A DNA stretch of 64,000 nt, from the NCBI GenBank assembly GCA_017441945.1, contig JAFSBG010000067.1:1-64000 (forward strand), written 5' to 3'. The notes beneath the pieces were generated by a model. The model was not told the origin of the DNA. It made no database searches and worked only from the letters and a program-made list of their open reading frames with translations. The position numbers and the translations under genes were made by a program. This DNA is from Clostridia bacterium. GTDB lineage: Bacteria; Bacillota; Clostridia; Oscillospirales; Butyricicoccaceae. Shown here piece by piece: positions 41,817 to 49,180 of the stretch; positions within the stretch are counted from its first letter, which is position 1, and each line of letters begins with the position of its first letter.

Positions 41817-42023
41817 TTATTCAATAACGATAGTCTGGTCACCGAGAGAAACTGTGTCGCCCGGTCTGATTTTCTTGCCGCGCATAAGGCATACTTCGCC
41901 GTTTACAGAAACCTGACCGTCAGCGATGAGGATCTTTGCCTCTCCCCCGCTGGAGACAAGGTTTGCAAATTTGAGTAGCGCGTCAAGCTTGATGAACTCT
42001 GTGGAGATGGAAATCTTATTCAT
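41817..42023 (-). CDS. yaaA: S4-domain RNA-binding protein YaaA
   Basis: 68 residues, a single S4-like domain: [20 protein letters not shown], then [20 protein letters not shown] and IRPGDTVSL. This is the small protein found between dnaN and recF in Firmicutes. The start at 42021-42023 (MNKISIST) overlaps the end of the AbrB-like gene by 8 nt (ATGAATAA), showing tight coupling. An upstream in-frame extension is out of frame with any known N-terminus. Confidence 0.9.
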   Translation of the reverse strand: MNKISISTEFIKLDALLKFANLVSSGGEAKILIADGQVSVNGEVCLMRGKKIRPGDTVSLGDQTIVIE

Positions 42024-42267
42024 GTTCAGCTCCGTTTGCCTTTTCGAGGCACTTGTGACAGATGAACTTGCCGTTAAGCTCGATGAGGTTCTTGGTAGCT
42101 GCGCAGAAAACGCATTCATCCTGATCCTTCTTCATGATGATGCTGCCGCCTTCGACATAGATTCTCATCTGGTCGCCTGGCTCGATCTTGAACTTACGTC
42201 TTATTTCGATTGGGAAAACAACTCTGCCCAGTTCGTCAACTTTTCTTGTGTAACCGCCAATTTTCAT
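42016..42267 (-). CDS. AbrB/SpoVT-type regulator with a zinc ribbon
   Basis: 83 residues. The swapped-hairpin AbrB domain is [20 protein letters not shown] plus [20 protein letters not shown]...CHKC zinc ribbon follows at about 52-75. AbrB-type proteins act as transition-state or spore-stage transcription regulators. The first gene of the abrB-yaaA-recF operon, with a consensus promoter upstream. Confidence 0.88.
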   Translation of the reverse strand: MKIGGYTRKVDELGRVVFPIEIRRKFKIEPGDQMRIYVEGGSIIMKKDQDECVFCAATKNLIELNGKFICHKCLEKANGAEHE

Positions 42268-42362
42268 AATTTATACCTCCGGGTTGTAAATGTCAGGGAA
42301 TTTTTCCCGAAAGAAAATTCCCAGTAACAGTTAATTTTTTGTGAGATGTCTTTTATGAAAAA

Positions 42363-42391
42363 AGTATATCTCAATTTTCGACATTTGTCAA
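42363..42391 (-). promoter_or_regulatory. Promoter of the abrB-yaaA-recF operon
   Basis: -35 TTGACA (42386-42391), 17-nt spacer, -10 TATACT (42363-42368), reading left. Confidence 0.85.
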
Positions 42392-42471
42392 TAGGCATTT
42401 ACAGATTTTCACAAGAAGATTTTACAGTAATATACATTTTTCGACAGGAAATAACAAAGCGGAGGTGGCTT

Positions 42472-43035
42472 GTGATTTATAGAATTTGTACGGTAATTTT
42501 GTGCCTTTCTCTTATTATTTCGGCATTTTCCGGGAGTTATGAAGGTCTCGCCGGAGGGCTCTCGGAAGGTATTGCATCTGCGTGGGAACTTGTGATGTCG
42601 CTGAGCGGCGGAATGTGCCTGTGGTGCGGCGTATGTGAAATTATGGAAAAAGCCGGAATGACGGAAAAACTCTCGCGCCTGTTCGCTCCGGTTATCAACA
42701 GGCTGTTTAAAAATGTAACTGACAGGGATTTTAAAAACCTCGTTTCCCAGAATATTTCAGCCAACTTCCTCGGGCTGGGGAATCTTGCAACGGTCAGCGG
42801 GCTGAAGGCGGCGAAAATCCTTGCCGATAAAGGGCAGACAAACCTGCTCGGGCGGCTTATCGTTTTTAATACCGCCTCAATTCAGCTTCTGCCCACAAGC
42901 CTTTGCACGATAAGGGCATCGTTGGGCGCTGTAAATGCCTATGACATACTGCCCCATGTGTGGATAAGCTCGGTGATTTCAGTCTGCGTGGGAGTTTTTG
43001 TCTGCATAATGAGTGAAAGGGGTGAAAAATCATGA
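42472..43035 (+). CDS. spmA: Spore maturation protein A
   Basis: 187 residues, a nucleoside-recognition (Gate) domain protein with 4-5 membrane helices. ELVMSLSGGMCLWCGVCEIM, MTEKLSRLFAPVINRLF and NISANFLGLGNLATVSGLKA are the SpmA blocks. In Bacillus, spmA and spmB help core dehydration and heat resistance of spores. The GTG at 42472 is set by GGAGGT 6 nt upstream; a longer frame has no ribosome-binding site. It overlaps spmB by 4 nt. Confidence 0.9.
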   Translation: MIYRICTVILCLSLIISAFSGSYEGLAGGLSEGIASAWELVMSLSGGMCLWCGVCEIMEKAGMTEKLSRLFAPVINRLFKNVTDRDFKNLVSQNISANFLGLGNLATVSGLKAAKILADKGQTNLLGRLIVFNTASIQLLPTSLCTIRASLGAVNAYDILPHVWISSVISVCVGVFVCIMSERGEKS

Positions 43036-43541
43036 CAGCTGCCGTGCCTGTCATTGTAATTGCACTGACTTTTGCGGTCGGCTGGTGGAAAAACGTTGAT
43101 ATGTCATCCTGCTTTGCCGATGGTGTGAAGAAGGCTATGGGGGTGCTGATGGCGATTTTTCCCAATATTCTGATAATGCTGACTGCCGTTTCGATTTTCC
43201 GCGCTGTTGGCGGAATGGCTATAATGTCGGGAATACTGTCTCCCCTGCTCGGTCTGTTTGGGCTGCCGCCCGAAACGGCGCAGATAATCCTGCTTCGCCC
43301 GTTTTCAGGCTCGGGCGCATTGGCGCTGGGCAGCGAAATCATGGTTGAGATGGGCGTCGACAGCGAGGTGGGCAAAATTGCCGCCGTGATGCTTGGGGCA
43401 AGCGAAACGAGCATCTACACTGTGGGGGTGTATTCGGGTGCGGTGGGGATGAAAAATACGGGCAGGCTGATTGCCTGCGCCCTGCTTGCTGACCTTGCCG
43501 CATTTATCGCCGCCGTCTGGTGCGTGAGAATACTGGGGTAG
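43032..43541 (+). CDS. spmB: Spore maturation protein B
   Basis: 169 residues, the second Gate-domain half: VDMSSCFADGVKKAMGVLMA, LIMLTAVSIFRAVGGMAIMS, LLRPFSGSGALALGSEIM and TSIYTVGVYSGAVGMKNTGR. The membrane protein presumably forms a complex with SpmA. The ATG overlaps the spmA stop (ATGA), confirming the operon. Confidence 0.92.
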   Translation: MTAAVPVIVIALTFAVGWWKNVDMSSCFADGVKKAMGVLMAIFPNILIMLTAVSIFRAVGGMAIMSGILSPLLGLFGLPPETAQIILLRPFSGSGALALGSEIMVEMGVDSEVGKIAAVMLGASETSIYTVGVYSGAVGMKNTGRLIACALLADLAAFIAAVWCVRILG

Positions 43542-43561
43542 TATGGCATAAATATAATTCC

Positions 43562-43614
43562 TTGGCTCCCTCAGACGAGGGAGCTGGCTTTGCGAAGCAA
43601 AGACTGAGGGAGTG
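43562..43614. repeat. CTCCCTCAGACGAGGGAG repeat
   Basis: GGCTCCCTCAGACGAGGGAG, then CTGGCTTTGCGAAGCAAAG and ACTGAGGGAG, inverted relative to the copy at 2399. Confidence 0.75.
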
Positions 43615-43657
43615 AAAAGGTAAATCCAGTCTGTCTGATTGGAAAATCTACTTGCTA

Positions 43658-43686
43658 TTGACTTTTACCCTGTAAAAGTTTATAAT
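43658..43686 (+). promoter_or_regulatory. Promoter of the cobalamin operon
   Basis: -35 TTGACT (43658-43663), 17-nt spacer, -10 TATAAT (43681-43686), just before the riboswitch. Confidence 0.85.
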
Positions 43687-43690
43687 TTTT

Positions 43691-43835
43691 ATATATGGTC
43701 CGGGGAAACGGGTGCAAGTCCCGTACAGTCCTGCTGCCGTAAAGTCGGAATGCCGCCATATAATTCACCGATTGTTTCACAGAGAATGGAAGGTCAGGTC
43801 TTTTTGTCGTGCCTTCACATCTGTGGAGGTTTTAT
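43691..43835 (+). ncRNA. Cobalamin riboswitch
   Basis: The aptamer is closed by TATATGG (43691-43697) and CCATATA (43756-43762). Between them come GGGGAAACGGGTGCAAGTCC, CGTACAGTCCTGCTGCCGT and GTCGGAATGCCGCC, the usual B12-box wording. Downstream, GAAGGTCAGG and CCTTCACATCTGTGGAGG can pair in an expression platform that includes the cobU ribosome-binding region. It should turn the operon off when adenosylcobalamin is abundant. Confidence 0.9.
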
Positions 43836-43853
43836 TTTTTATGGAGGAAGCGA

Positions 43854-44357
43854 ATGGTCACTCTTGTCATTGGCGGCGGCGGAAGCGGAAAATCTGCCTT
43901 TGCTGAAAGCATCGCTGTGAGCTACAGCGGCAAAACTGCATATATCGCCACCATGGAGCCTTACGGCGAAGAGGGGGCAAAACGCATAGAGCGTCACCGC
44001 AAAATGCGCCTTGGCAAGGGCTTTGACACCATAGAGCAGTATTCCTTTATAAATGAAAAAACTGCGGCAAATTATGAAAATGTGCTTCTTGAGTGCGTTT
44101 CAAACCTTGTTGCCAACCATATTTTTACAGAAAATGACAAAAATACCATAGAAAATGTCGTAGATGGCATTGAAAAAATGACAAAATCGGTAAAAAATAC
44201 GGTGATCGTCACGAATGATATTTTTAATGACGGCTGTGACTATGACGATATAACCCGTGATTACATTGCAAAGCTTGGCACAGTAAACTGCCGCCTTGCG
44301 AGCCTTGCTGATGAAGTTTTTGAGGTCGTCGTCGGTATACCGATAAAAATAAAGTGA
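43854..44357 (+). CDS. cobU: Adenosylcobinamide kinase/guanylyltransferase, CobU
   Basis: 167 residues with Walker A VIGGGGSGKSAFAES at the start, TAYIATMEPYGEEGAKRIER (the RHRKMR-type CobU segment follows) and a C-terminal CRLASLADEVFEVVVGIPI. CobU phosphorylates adenosylcobinamide and attaches GMP. The usual NEVGxGIVP motif is replaced by NDIFNDGCDYDDIT here, while a second partial CobU in the operon keeps the motif. The ATG at 43854 follows GGAGG; it is the first gene after the riboswitch. Confidence 0.87.
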   Translation: MVTLVIGGGGSGKSAFAESIAVSYSGKTAYIATMEPYGEEGAKRIERHRKMRLGKGFDTIEQYSFINEKTAANYENVLLECVSNLVANHIFTENDKNTIENVVDGIEKMTKSVKNTVIVTNDIFNDGCDYDDITRDYIAKLGTVNCRLASLADEVFEVVVGIPIKIK

Positions 44358-44364
44358 TAAACAT

Positions 44365-44422
44365 TCTGTTGCCTCCCTTGTGTAAAGGGAGGGGGACCGC
44401 CGATAGGTGGTGGAGGGATTGT
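44365..44422. repeat. GCCTCCCTTGTG repeat inside the cob operon
   Basis: GTTGCCTCCCTTGTGTAAAG with GGAGGGGGACCGCCGATAGG and TGGTGGAGGG; an inverted copy of the element family at 32131 and 58042. It separates cobU from the rest of the operon. Confidence 0.7.
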
Positions 44423-44434
44423 TTAATAAAGTGA

Positions 44435-44450
44435 TGTTTCACATGAAACA
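44435..44450. promoter_or_regulatory. parS-like site in the cob operon
   Basis: TGTTTCACATGAAACA, one central mismatch, 14 kb to the right of the previous site. Confidence 0.65.
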
Positions 44451-44473
44451 TTTATAAAACAAAGGAAAACCAA

Positions 44474-44851
44474 ATGAAAAGGCTTTGCAAAACTTTAGAA
44501 ATTGTTGGTCTGTCTGGCACAGTGCTGACTATGGTTATCTTTGGTAAACTGCTGAAAATGGAATTGTTCCATATAGCATTGATGGAATTGCCATTTGCGA
44601 TTTGCCTCCTTTTTTCTGCAATATTGAACGAGCGAATACCAAAAAAGGATAGAGATAGCGGCAGATTTAGCCTGATAACGGGTGTGCATCATCCGATATA
44701 TCTGGCTGCATTAGTTTTAACTGCCGATTTGATGATAATAGCTGCTCACTTTTATGGAGAAAAAACATGGATTGCATTGATTGCCATCATTGTGATTATA
44801 GTAGCGGAAATAGTTGCGCTTATAAAAATACGAAAAAGGATAAACAAATGA
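44474..44851 (+). CDS. Small four-helix membrane protein in the cob operon
   Basis: 125 residues with four predicted membrane helices (about 9-27, 31-48, 74-92, 96-118) and a charged cytoplasmic loop (NERIPKKDRDSGR). Its stop overlaps the cobS start (ATGA), so it is co-translated with cobS. Not recognised; a cobamide-related or accessory role is only suggested by position. Confidence 0.65.
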   Translation: MKRLCKTLEIVGLSGTVLTMVIFGKLLKMELFHIALMELPFAICLLFSAILNERIPKKDRDSGRFSLITGVHHPIYLAALVLTADLMIIAAHFYGEKTWIALIAIIVIIVAEIVALIKIRKRINK

Positions 44852-45615
44852 AAAAACTACTGAACAGCCTGTTTATAAGTCTTTCGATGTACAGCGTCCT
44901 CCCTGCTCCGCAAAAGGTGTGGGACGAAAACAGCATGAAGTATGTCATGGCTTTTATGCCGATTCCGGGGCTTATATGCGGAATTTTAATGTATTTATTT
45001 ATTGGCTTTGGCGGATGGGGACTTAATTCCTTGCTTTTTGCCGCAATTATGACGCTTATTCCCGTCCTTGTCACAGGCGGACTTCATCTTGACGGCTTTG
45101 CCGATACTGTCGATGCCATTTCGTCGCACAAGGATATGGAAACAAAGCTGAAAATCCTCAAGGACCCTAACGCAGGCGCTTTTGCTGTGATCTACACCGC
45201 TTCCTATTTTCTGCTGATGGCAGGCTTGTGGGCGCAGTATGGCGCAAATCCTGTCTTCCCTCCTGCAATTCCTCTGCTTTACTGCCTGAGCAAGGTCATG
45301 GGCGCGATTTTCGTTGTCAGCCTGACTCCGGCGAGAAAAAGCGGACTTGCCTATATGTTTTCCGATGGCGCAGACAAAAAATGGAGCAGAAATATTCTTT
45401 TAGTCGAATTGCTTGTTATTTTTGCTTTGATTTATATGATAAGCATTGAGCTTTTTGCCGTAATTTCAGTAATCACAGCTTTGCTCGCCGTAATTTTCGT
45501 CCGCCAGACAAAGCGGATTTTTGGCGGTATCACAGGCGATCTTATCGGCTTTTTCATCTGTATTGCTGAGCTGATTTTCGCAGGTGTGCTTGCGGTTTTC
45601 AGCCTTATTATATAA
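44848..45615 (+). CDS. cobS: Adenosylcobinamide-GDP ribazoletransferase, CobS
   Basis: 255 residues, polytopic. FISLSMYSVLPAPQ at the start, VLVTGGLHLDGFADTVDAIS (the CobS metal-binding DGxxD motif), then SHKDMETKLKILKDPNAGAF are diagnostic. It joins GDP-cobinamide to alpha-ribazole phosphate at the membrane. The start at 44848 overlaps the stop of the preceding gene. Confidence 0.94.
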   Translation: MKKLLNSLFISLSMYSVLPAPQKVWDENSMKYVMAFMPIPGLICGILMYLFIGFGGWGLNSLLFAAIMTLIPVLVTGGLHLDGFADTVDAISSHKDMETKLKILKDPNAGAFAVIYTASYFLLMAGLWAQYGANPVFPPAIPLLYCLSKVMGAIFVVSLTPARKSGLAYMFSDGADKKWSRNILLVELLVIFALIYMISIELFAVISVITALLAVIFVRQTKRIFGGITGDLIGFFICIAELIFAGVLAVFSLII

Positions 45616-45630
45616 TGTAAGGAGGACAAA

Positions 45631-45984
45631 ATGGAAAAAACTGTTCTCGTTATCGGCGGCGCTTTTCAGGACAAGCTGACTGCCGCCCTCGCCTTTTCTC
45701 ATCTCACGATGGATGATGTGGGCGAAAACCCTTATGAAAACAAGAAAATTATCAATAATTTTCAGAATTACTTCAAAAATAATATGAATGATGAAGGTCT
45801 GCTGGAAAAATGCAGGGGTAAAATCATAATTGCCGATGAGGTGGGCTGCGGAATTATTCCGCTTGAAAAATCCGACCGCACCTATAGAGAGGCTCTCGGC
45901 AGATTCCTCTGCGACCTTGCTGCAATTTCCGATACGGTCATCCGTGTCACCTGCGGTATTCCGACTTTCATCAAAGGAGAATAA
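45631..45984 (+). CDS. Truncated CobU-like protein lacking the P-loop
   Basis: 117 residues resembling the C-terminal half of CobU: IIIADEVGCGIIPLEKSDRT, then YREALGRFLCDLAAISDTVI and RVTCGIP are the CobU guanylyltransferase-end motifs. The N-terminal GGxxSGKS loop is replaced by VIGGAFQDKLTAALAF, so it should not bind nucleotide in the usual way. The full-length CobU in the operon has the reverse set of deviations; the two might act as a complementary pair. AAGGAGG precedes the ATG. Confidence 0.75.
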   Translation: MEKTVLVIGGAFQDKLTAALAFSHLTMDDVGENPYENKKIINNFQNYFKNNMNDEGLLEKCRGKIIIADEVGCGIIPLEKSDRTYREALGRFLCDLAAISDTVIRVTCGIPTFIKGE

Positions 45985-45985
45985 A

Positions 45986-46570
45986 ATGAAACATACTATA
46001 ACAATCATCCGCCACGGCATGACCGAAGGCAACATCACAAAGACATACACAGGCATCACAGACGTGCCGCTTTGCGAAATGGGCGTCGAAGGAATCAAGG
46101 AAAAGCTTGGCCAGTACCCTGAGTGCGACCTTCTTTTCGTCAGCGACCTTCAGCGTACACATCAGACAGCACGTATCATCTATCCTGATATGGAGCAGAT
46201 TATCATTCCTGACATTCACGAGTGCGACATGGGCGATTTCACAGGCAAGTGCTATGAACAGCTCAAGGACACGCCTGAATATCAGCGTTTCCTCGATGTC
46301 AACGACGGCTTCATTCCAAATGGCGAATGCAAGGAAGTATTCCACGCCCGCTGTCTCCGCGGTTTTGATGAAATTGTGAAGATTATCGAAGAAAAGGGCG
46401 CAAAAAAGCCTGCTATTGTCAGCCACGGCGGCGTTATTATGGCGCTTATGAACAATTTCACCGATGAAATGACAGTATTTTTCGATTATCAGACTACAAA
46501 CGGCGGAGGCTATGTGGTTGAATTTGATACTGAAACACGCAAATTTGAGATTCTGGAAACACTTAAATAA
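45986..46570 (+). CDS. cobC: Histidine phosphatase, probably CobC
   Basis: 194 residues of the phosphoglycerate-mutase fold. TIIRHGMTEGN holds the phospho-histidine (about 9), SDLQRTHQTARIIYP the second arginine, HECDMGDFTGKCYEQL the acid, and IVSHGGVIMALMN the late histidine (about 150). In this operon it should be alpha-ribazole-5'-phosphate phosphatase or adenosylcobalamin phosphatase. AAAGGAGA precedes the ATG, which directly follows the CobU-like gene. Confidence 0.85.
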   Translation: MKHTITIIRHGMTEGNITKTYTGITDVPLCEMGVEGIKEKLGQYPECDLLFVSDLQRTHQTARIIYPDMEQIIIPDIHECDMGDFTGKCYEQLKDTPEYQRFLDVNDGFIPNGECKEVFHARCLRGFDEIVKIIEEKGAKKPAIVSHGGVIMALMNNFTDEMTVFFDYQTTNGGGYVVEFDTETRKFEILETLK

Positions 46571-47656
46571 ATGAAATACGATGTACTGAAACTGGCAGAA
46601 AGCATCTCTCCTGCCGATGAAAATGCAAAAACAGCGGCGAAAAACCGCCAGAATGAATTATTGAAGCCTCCCGGCGCTCTCGGCGTGCTTGAAGAGATGA
46701 GTATTCAGCTTGCCGGCATCACGGGCAAGGTGAAAAATGATGTGAGCAGGAAAATCCACTTCGTTTTCGGCGCAGACAACGGCGTTTTTGACGAGGGGGT
46801 AACGGCGAGCCCGAAGCATTTCACCCACATGCTGATGGACAGCTACGGTAAGGGTTACGGTTGCGGAGTCAATATTCTGTGCCGCAAGAACAATGTCGAC
46901 CTTGTGCTTGTGGATATGGGTATCGAGGGCGAATTTGAGGCCGATACTGCTGTTATCAACAGGAAAATTATGCCGAACGGCACAAAAAATCTCGCCATCG
47001 AGCCTGCTATGAGCCAGATTGAGGCTAAAATGGCGATGAGTGTCGGCTTTGAATATGCCGCTTACGCCAAGGAAAAGGGCTATCAGATAGTTGGCGGCGG
47101 TGAGGTCGGAATGGCGAATACCACAACTGCGGCGGCTGTCATTATGGCGCTTCTCGGCACTCGCGATGCTGAAATGGCTGTCGGCAGAGGGGGCGGACTG
47201 ACTGACGAGGCTTTTGCCCTTAAAAAGAATGTAATTCTTAAAGCGCTTGAAAAATATGACCTCTCCCCCGATGAGCCTTTGCGTATTTTGCACACTGTGG
47301 GCGGGCTTGATATTGCCGCCCTGTGCGGTCTTTATCTGGGCTGTGCTTATCACAAATTGCCTGTAGTCATTGACGGCGTTATCGCCATCGCGGCGGCGCT
47401 GATGGCTTATAAAATAAATCCGCTGGTGCGCGAATATATGATTCCGTCACATATTTCCGAAGAGCCTGCATATAAGTTGGCTGTCGAGAAAATGGGGCTC
47501 AAGCCGATGCTTTATCTTGAAATGCGCCTTGGCGAAGGCTCTGGCTGCCCTATCGCAATGGGAATCGTCGAGCAGGCAACGGCAATCATGAATGATATGA
47601 TGACCTTCTCTGAAATGCAGCTCGAAAGCGAATACAGAAAAAAATTGAAGAATTAA
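46571..47656 (+). CDS. cobT: Nicotinate-nucleotide--DMB phosphoribosyltransferase, CobT
   Basis: 361 residues. Key blocks are NRQNELLKPPGALGVLEEMS, FGADNGVFDEGVTASPKHFT, VGGGEVGMANTTTAAA and, near the C-terminus, MRLGEGSGCPIAMGIVEQA, where the glutamate is the expected general base. It activates the lower-ligand base (for example DMB) as alpha-ribazole phosphate. It begins immediately after the cobC stop and ends the operon. Confidence 0.95.
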   Translation: MKYDVLKLAESISPADENAKTAAKNRQNELLKPPGALGVLEEMSIQLAGITGKVKNDVSRKIHFVFGADNGVFDEGVTASPKHFTHMLMDSYGKGYGCGVNILCRKNNVDLVLVDMGIEGEFEADTAVINRKIMPNGTKNLAIEPAMSQIEAKMAMSVGFEYAAYAKEKGYQIVGGGEVGMANTTTAAAVIMALLGTRDAEMAVGRGGGLTDEAFALKKNVILKALEKYDLSPDEPLRILHTVGGLDIAALCGLYLGCAYHKLPVVIDGVIAIAAALMAYKINPLVREYMIPSHISEEPAYKLAVEKMGLKPMLYLEMRLGEGSGCPIAMGIVEQATAIMNDMMTFSEMQLESEYRKKLKN

Positions 47657-47688
47657 AAAAATCCTCCACAAGCTGTGGAGGATTTTTT
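47655..47688. terminator. Bidirectional terminator after cobT
   Basis: AAATCCTCCACA-agc-TGTGGAGGATTT with A/T tracts on both sides, between convergent genes. A near-identical hairpin is used at 49149. Confidence 0.9.
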
Positions 47689-47691
47689 ATG

Positions 47692-48477
47692 TTATGAAAT
47701 GCCAGAATACAGAATATCTTTGACAATCCAGCCGCTGTCTGTTCGTTCAAGCAGAATATCTTTGACAATCCAGCCGAGGGAGCCTGTTACACAGTTGCAG
47801 GCTATGAAAATATCATCTTCACGATATTCTCTGAATTCGAGGAACACATAACAGGTTTTGCCGTATTCTTCACGGAAACGCCAGAAATATTCAGGGCTGT
47901 AATTTACTAAACTGTCAAAATCATCGGTGAAAATAACATTTGCAGTGCTTCTTTCGCCTAATTCAGTCAGCAGACTTTCAAGCTTCGGACGAATATTATC
48001 GGGAACATTGAGGTTAAAAGCCAGAGTGTCAAACGATGCAGACATAGTATTTTTATATGCCGTCAGGTACGCCATTTCCTCTCCGTTTCCGCCGTTATGC
48101 AGAATATCAAGAAGAACATAGTCAGCACTTTCAAGAAGCTTATCGGCAGAAATATCAGGGCGGACATAAAGAGTTGGCTCGCCGTCAATATGGGCGATCA
48201 TATAATCAAAAGTGTCAAGCCAGCTTAATACATTGAGCATAGTGCCTTTGGGAAGCCTGGTGGCCGAAAATGTGAAACTATAATTGTCAGCATCACCGAG
48301 AATGAAATCAACAGAACGCTCTGTTACAGCGGGCACAGGTGAAAAATCGGTGGCAGTATATGTATAGGTTTCACCCCTGAATGTCATTGTGATGGTGTCA
48401 GGGTGGTTGTCATAAATAAAAATCATTCCGAAAATTACGGTCAGAGATAAGATAAGAAAGATAATGCGTTGCTTCAT
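47692..48477 (-). CDS. Signal-anchored protein with a 14-residue duplication
   Basis: 261 residues with an N-terminal helix (about 3-20, IIFLILSLTVIFGMIFIY), and a soluble external part with no recognised domain. SGWIVKDIL occurs twice near the C-terminus (LGWIVKDILLERTDSGWIVK), 14 residues apart, from a 42-bp direct repeat at 47711 and 47753. The ATG at 48475-48477 follows AAAGGAGGG; the upstream in-frame extension has none. It resembles in layout the anchored proteins at 24-36 kb. Confidence 0.68.
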   Translation of the reverse strand: MKQRIIFLILSLTVIFGMIFIYDNHPDTITMTFRGETYTYTATDFSPVPAVTERSVDFILGDADNYSFTFSATRLPKGTMLNVLSWLDTFDYMIAHIDGEPTLYVRPDISADKLLESADYVLLDILHNGGNGEEMAYLTAYKNTMSASFDTLAFNLNVPDNIRPKLESLLTELGERSTANVIFTDDFDSLVNYSPEYFWRFREEYGKTCYVFLEFREYREDDIFIACNCVTGSLGWIVKDILLERTDSGWIVKDILYSGIS

Positions 48478-48539
48478 AAAAGTCCCTCCTTTATATATAA
48501 GACAAACGAGAGGGGCAAAATGGGACAGGGATTTGAAAA

Positions 48540-48640
48540 TATTTCGGGCGGGCATGGTGAATCCCTCCACCACTTCGTGGCGACGCAAAGCTAGTGCCGT
48601 TTACGGCGCCCCCTCCCTTTAGGCAAGGGAGGCTTACGTC
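48540..48640. repeat. Composite CCCTCCACC/GGGAGGC repeat
   Basis: GGGCGGGCATGG, ATCCCTCCACCACTTCGTGG, a GTGCCGTTTACGGCGCC block, then CCCCTCCC..GGGAGGC. Related to copies at 32131 and 58042. Confidence 0.65.
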
Positions 48641-48651
48641 CCTACGATTCA

Positions 48652-48912
48652 TTATTCTTCCTTTGTTTCAACCGGGATTTCCTGTGGTGGGGCGTTTTTC
48701 TCGGCTTCGATGGCGAAATGTGTATGGAAAAGCACATAGCCAAAGGCACATGGGAGGTATGTGAGTACGATAAGACCGCCGATAAGCGCACCACCTACTT
48801 CTGCGAGAAGCAGGATTAAAAATGCGAGAACAACTATACTTGAAACGAAAAACTTAAACAGCTTGACATAGAATGCCCAGCGGATTTCCGATACATTGTC
48901 AGGACGAAACAT
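48652..48912 (-). CDS. Small two-helix membrane protein
   Basis: 86 residues with two membrane segments (about 20-43 and 45-64, FFVSSIVVLAFLILLLA and GLIVLTYLPCAFGYVLF) and an acidic, proline-rich tail (APPQEIPVETKEE). Two short nearby frames were rejected. The ATG at 48910-48912 follows GGAGGT. No family recognised. Confidence 0.65.
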   Translation of the reverse strand: MFRPDNVSEIRWAFYVKLFKFFVSSIVVLAFLILLLAEVGGALIGGLIVLTYLPCAFGYVLFHTHFAIEAEKNAPPQEIPVETKEE

Positions 48913-49016
48913 AGTGTACCTCCATAGATTTATTATGATTTGATAATAGCATATATGGGGTGGAGTGTCAAGAGCATGGTACCACATCTTATTTAATAGA
49001 TGGGCATACATTACAC

Positions 49017-49140
49017 CTCATCCACCGCTAAAGCGGTCCCCCCTGTCTCGCTGCGGCTCGGTCACGCCGCGGGTCTTACAGCCCACCGGGCTGTAATTCA
49101 ACACCGCGGACGCCGTTTCACTACCCTCAAGGGGAAGGCT
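49017..49140. repeat. Nested repeat with an 81-bp insert, left copy
   Basis: A CCTCATCCACCGC...GGGGAAGG element is split by 81 bp (49045-49125) beginning GTCTCGCTGCGGCTCGGTCA and ending GACGCCGTTTCACTACC. The insert has the hairpin TTACAGCCC-acc-GGGCTGTAA. The same 81 bp lies at 50505-50585. Confidence 0.8.
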
Positions 49141-49148
49141 TAATAAGT

Positions 49149-49179
49149 AAAAATCCTCCACAGCCTGTGGAGGATTTTT
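49149..49179 (-). terminator. Terminator of the 49181 methyltransferase gene
   Basis: AAATCCTCCACA-ggc-TGTGGAGGATTT with a T-run on the minus strand. Confidence 0.88.
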
Positions 49180-49180
49180 C

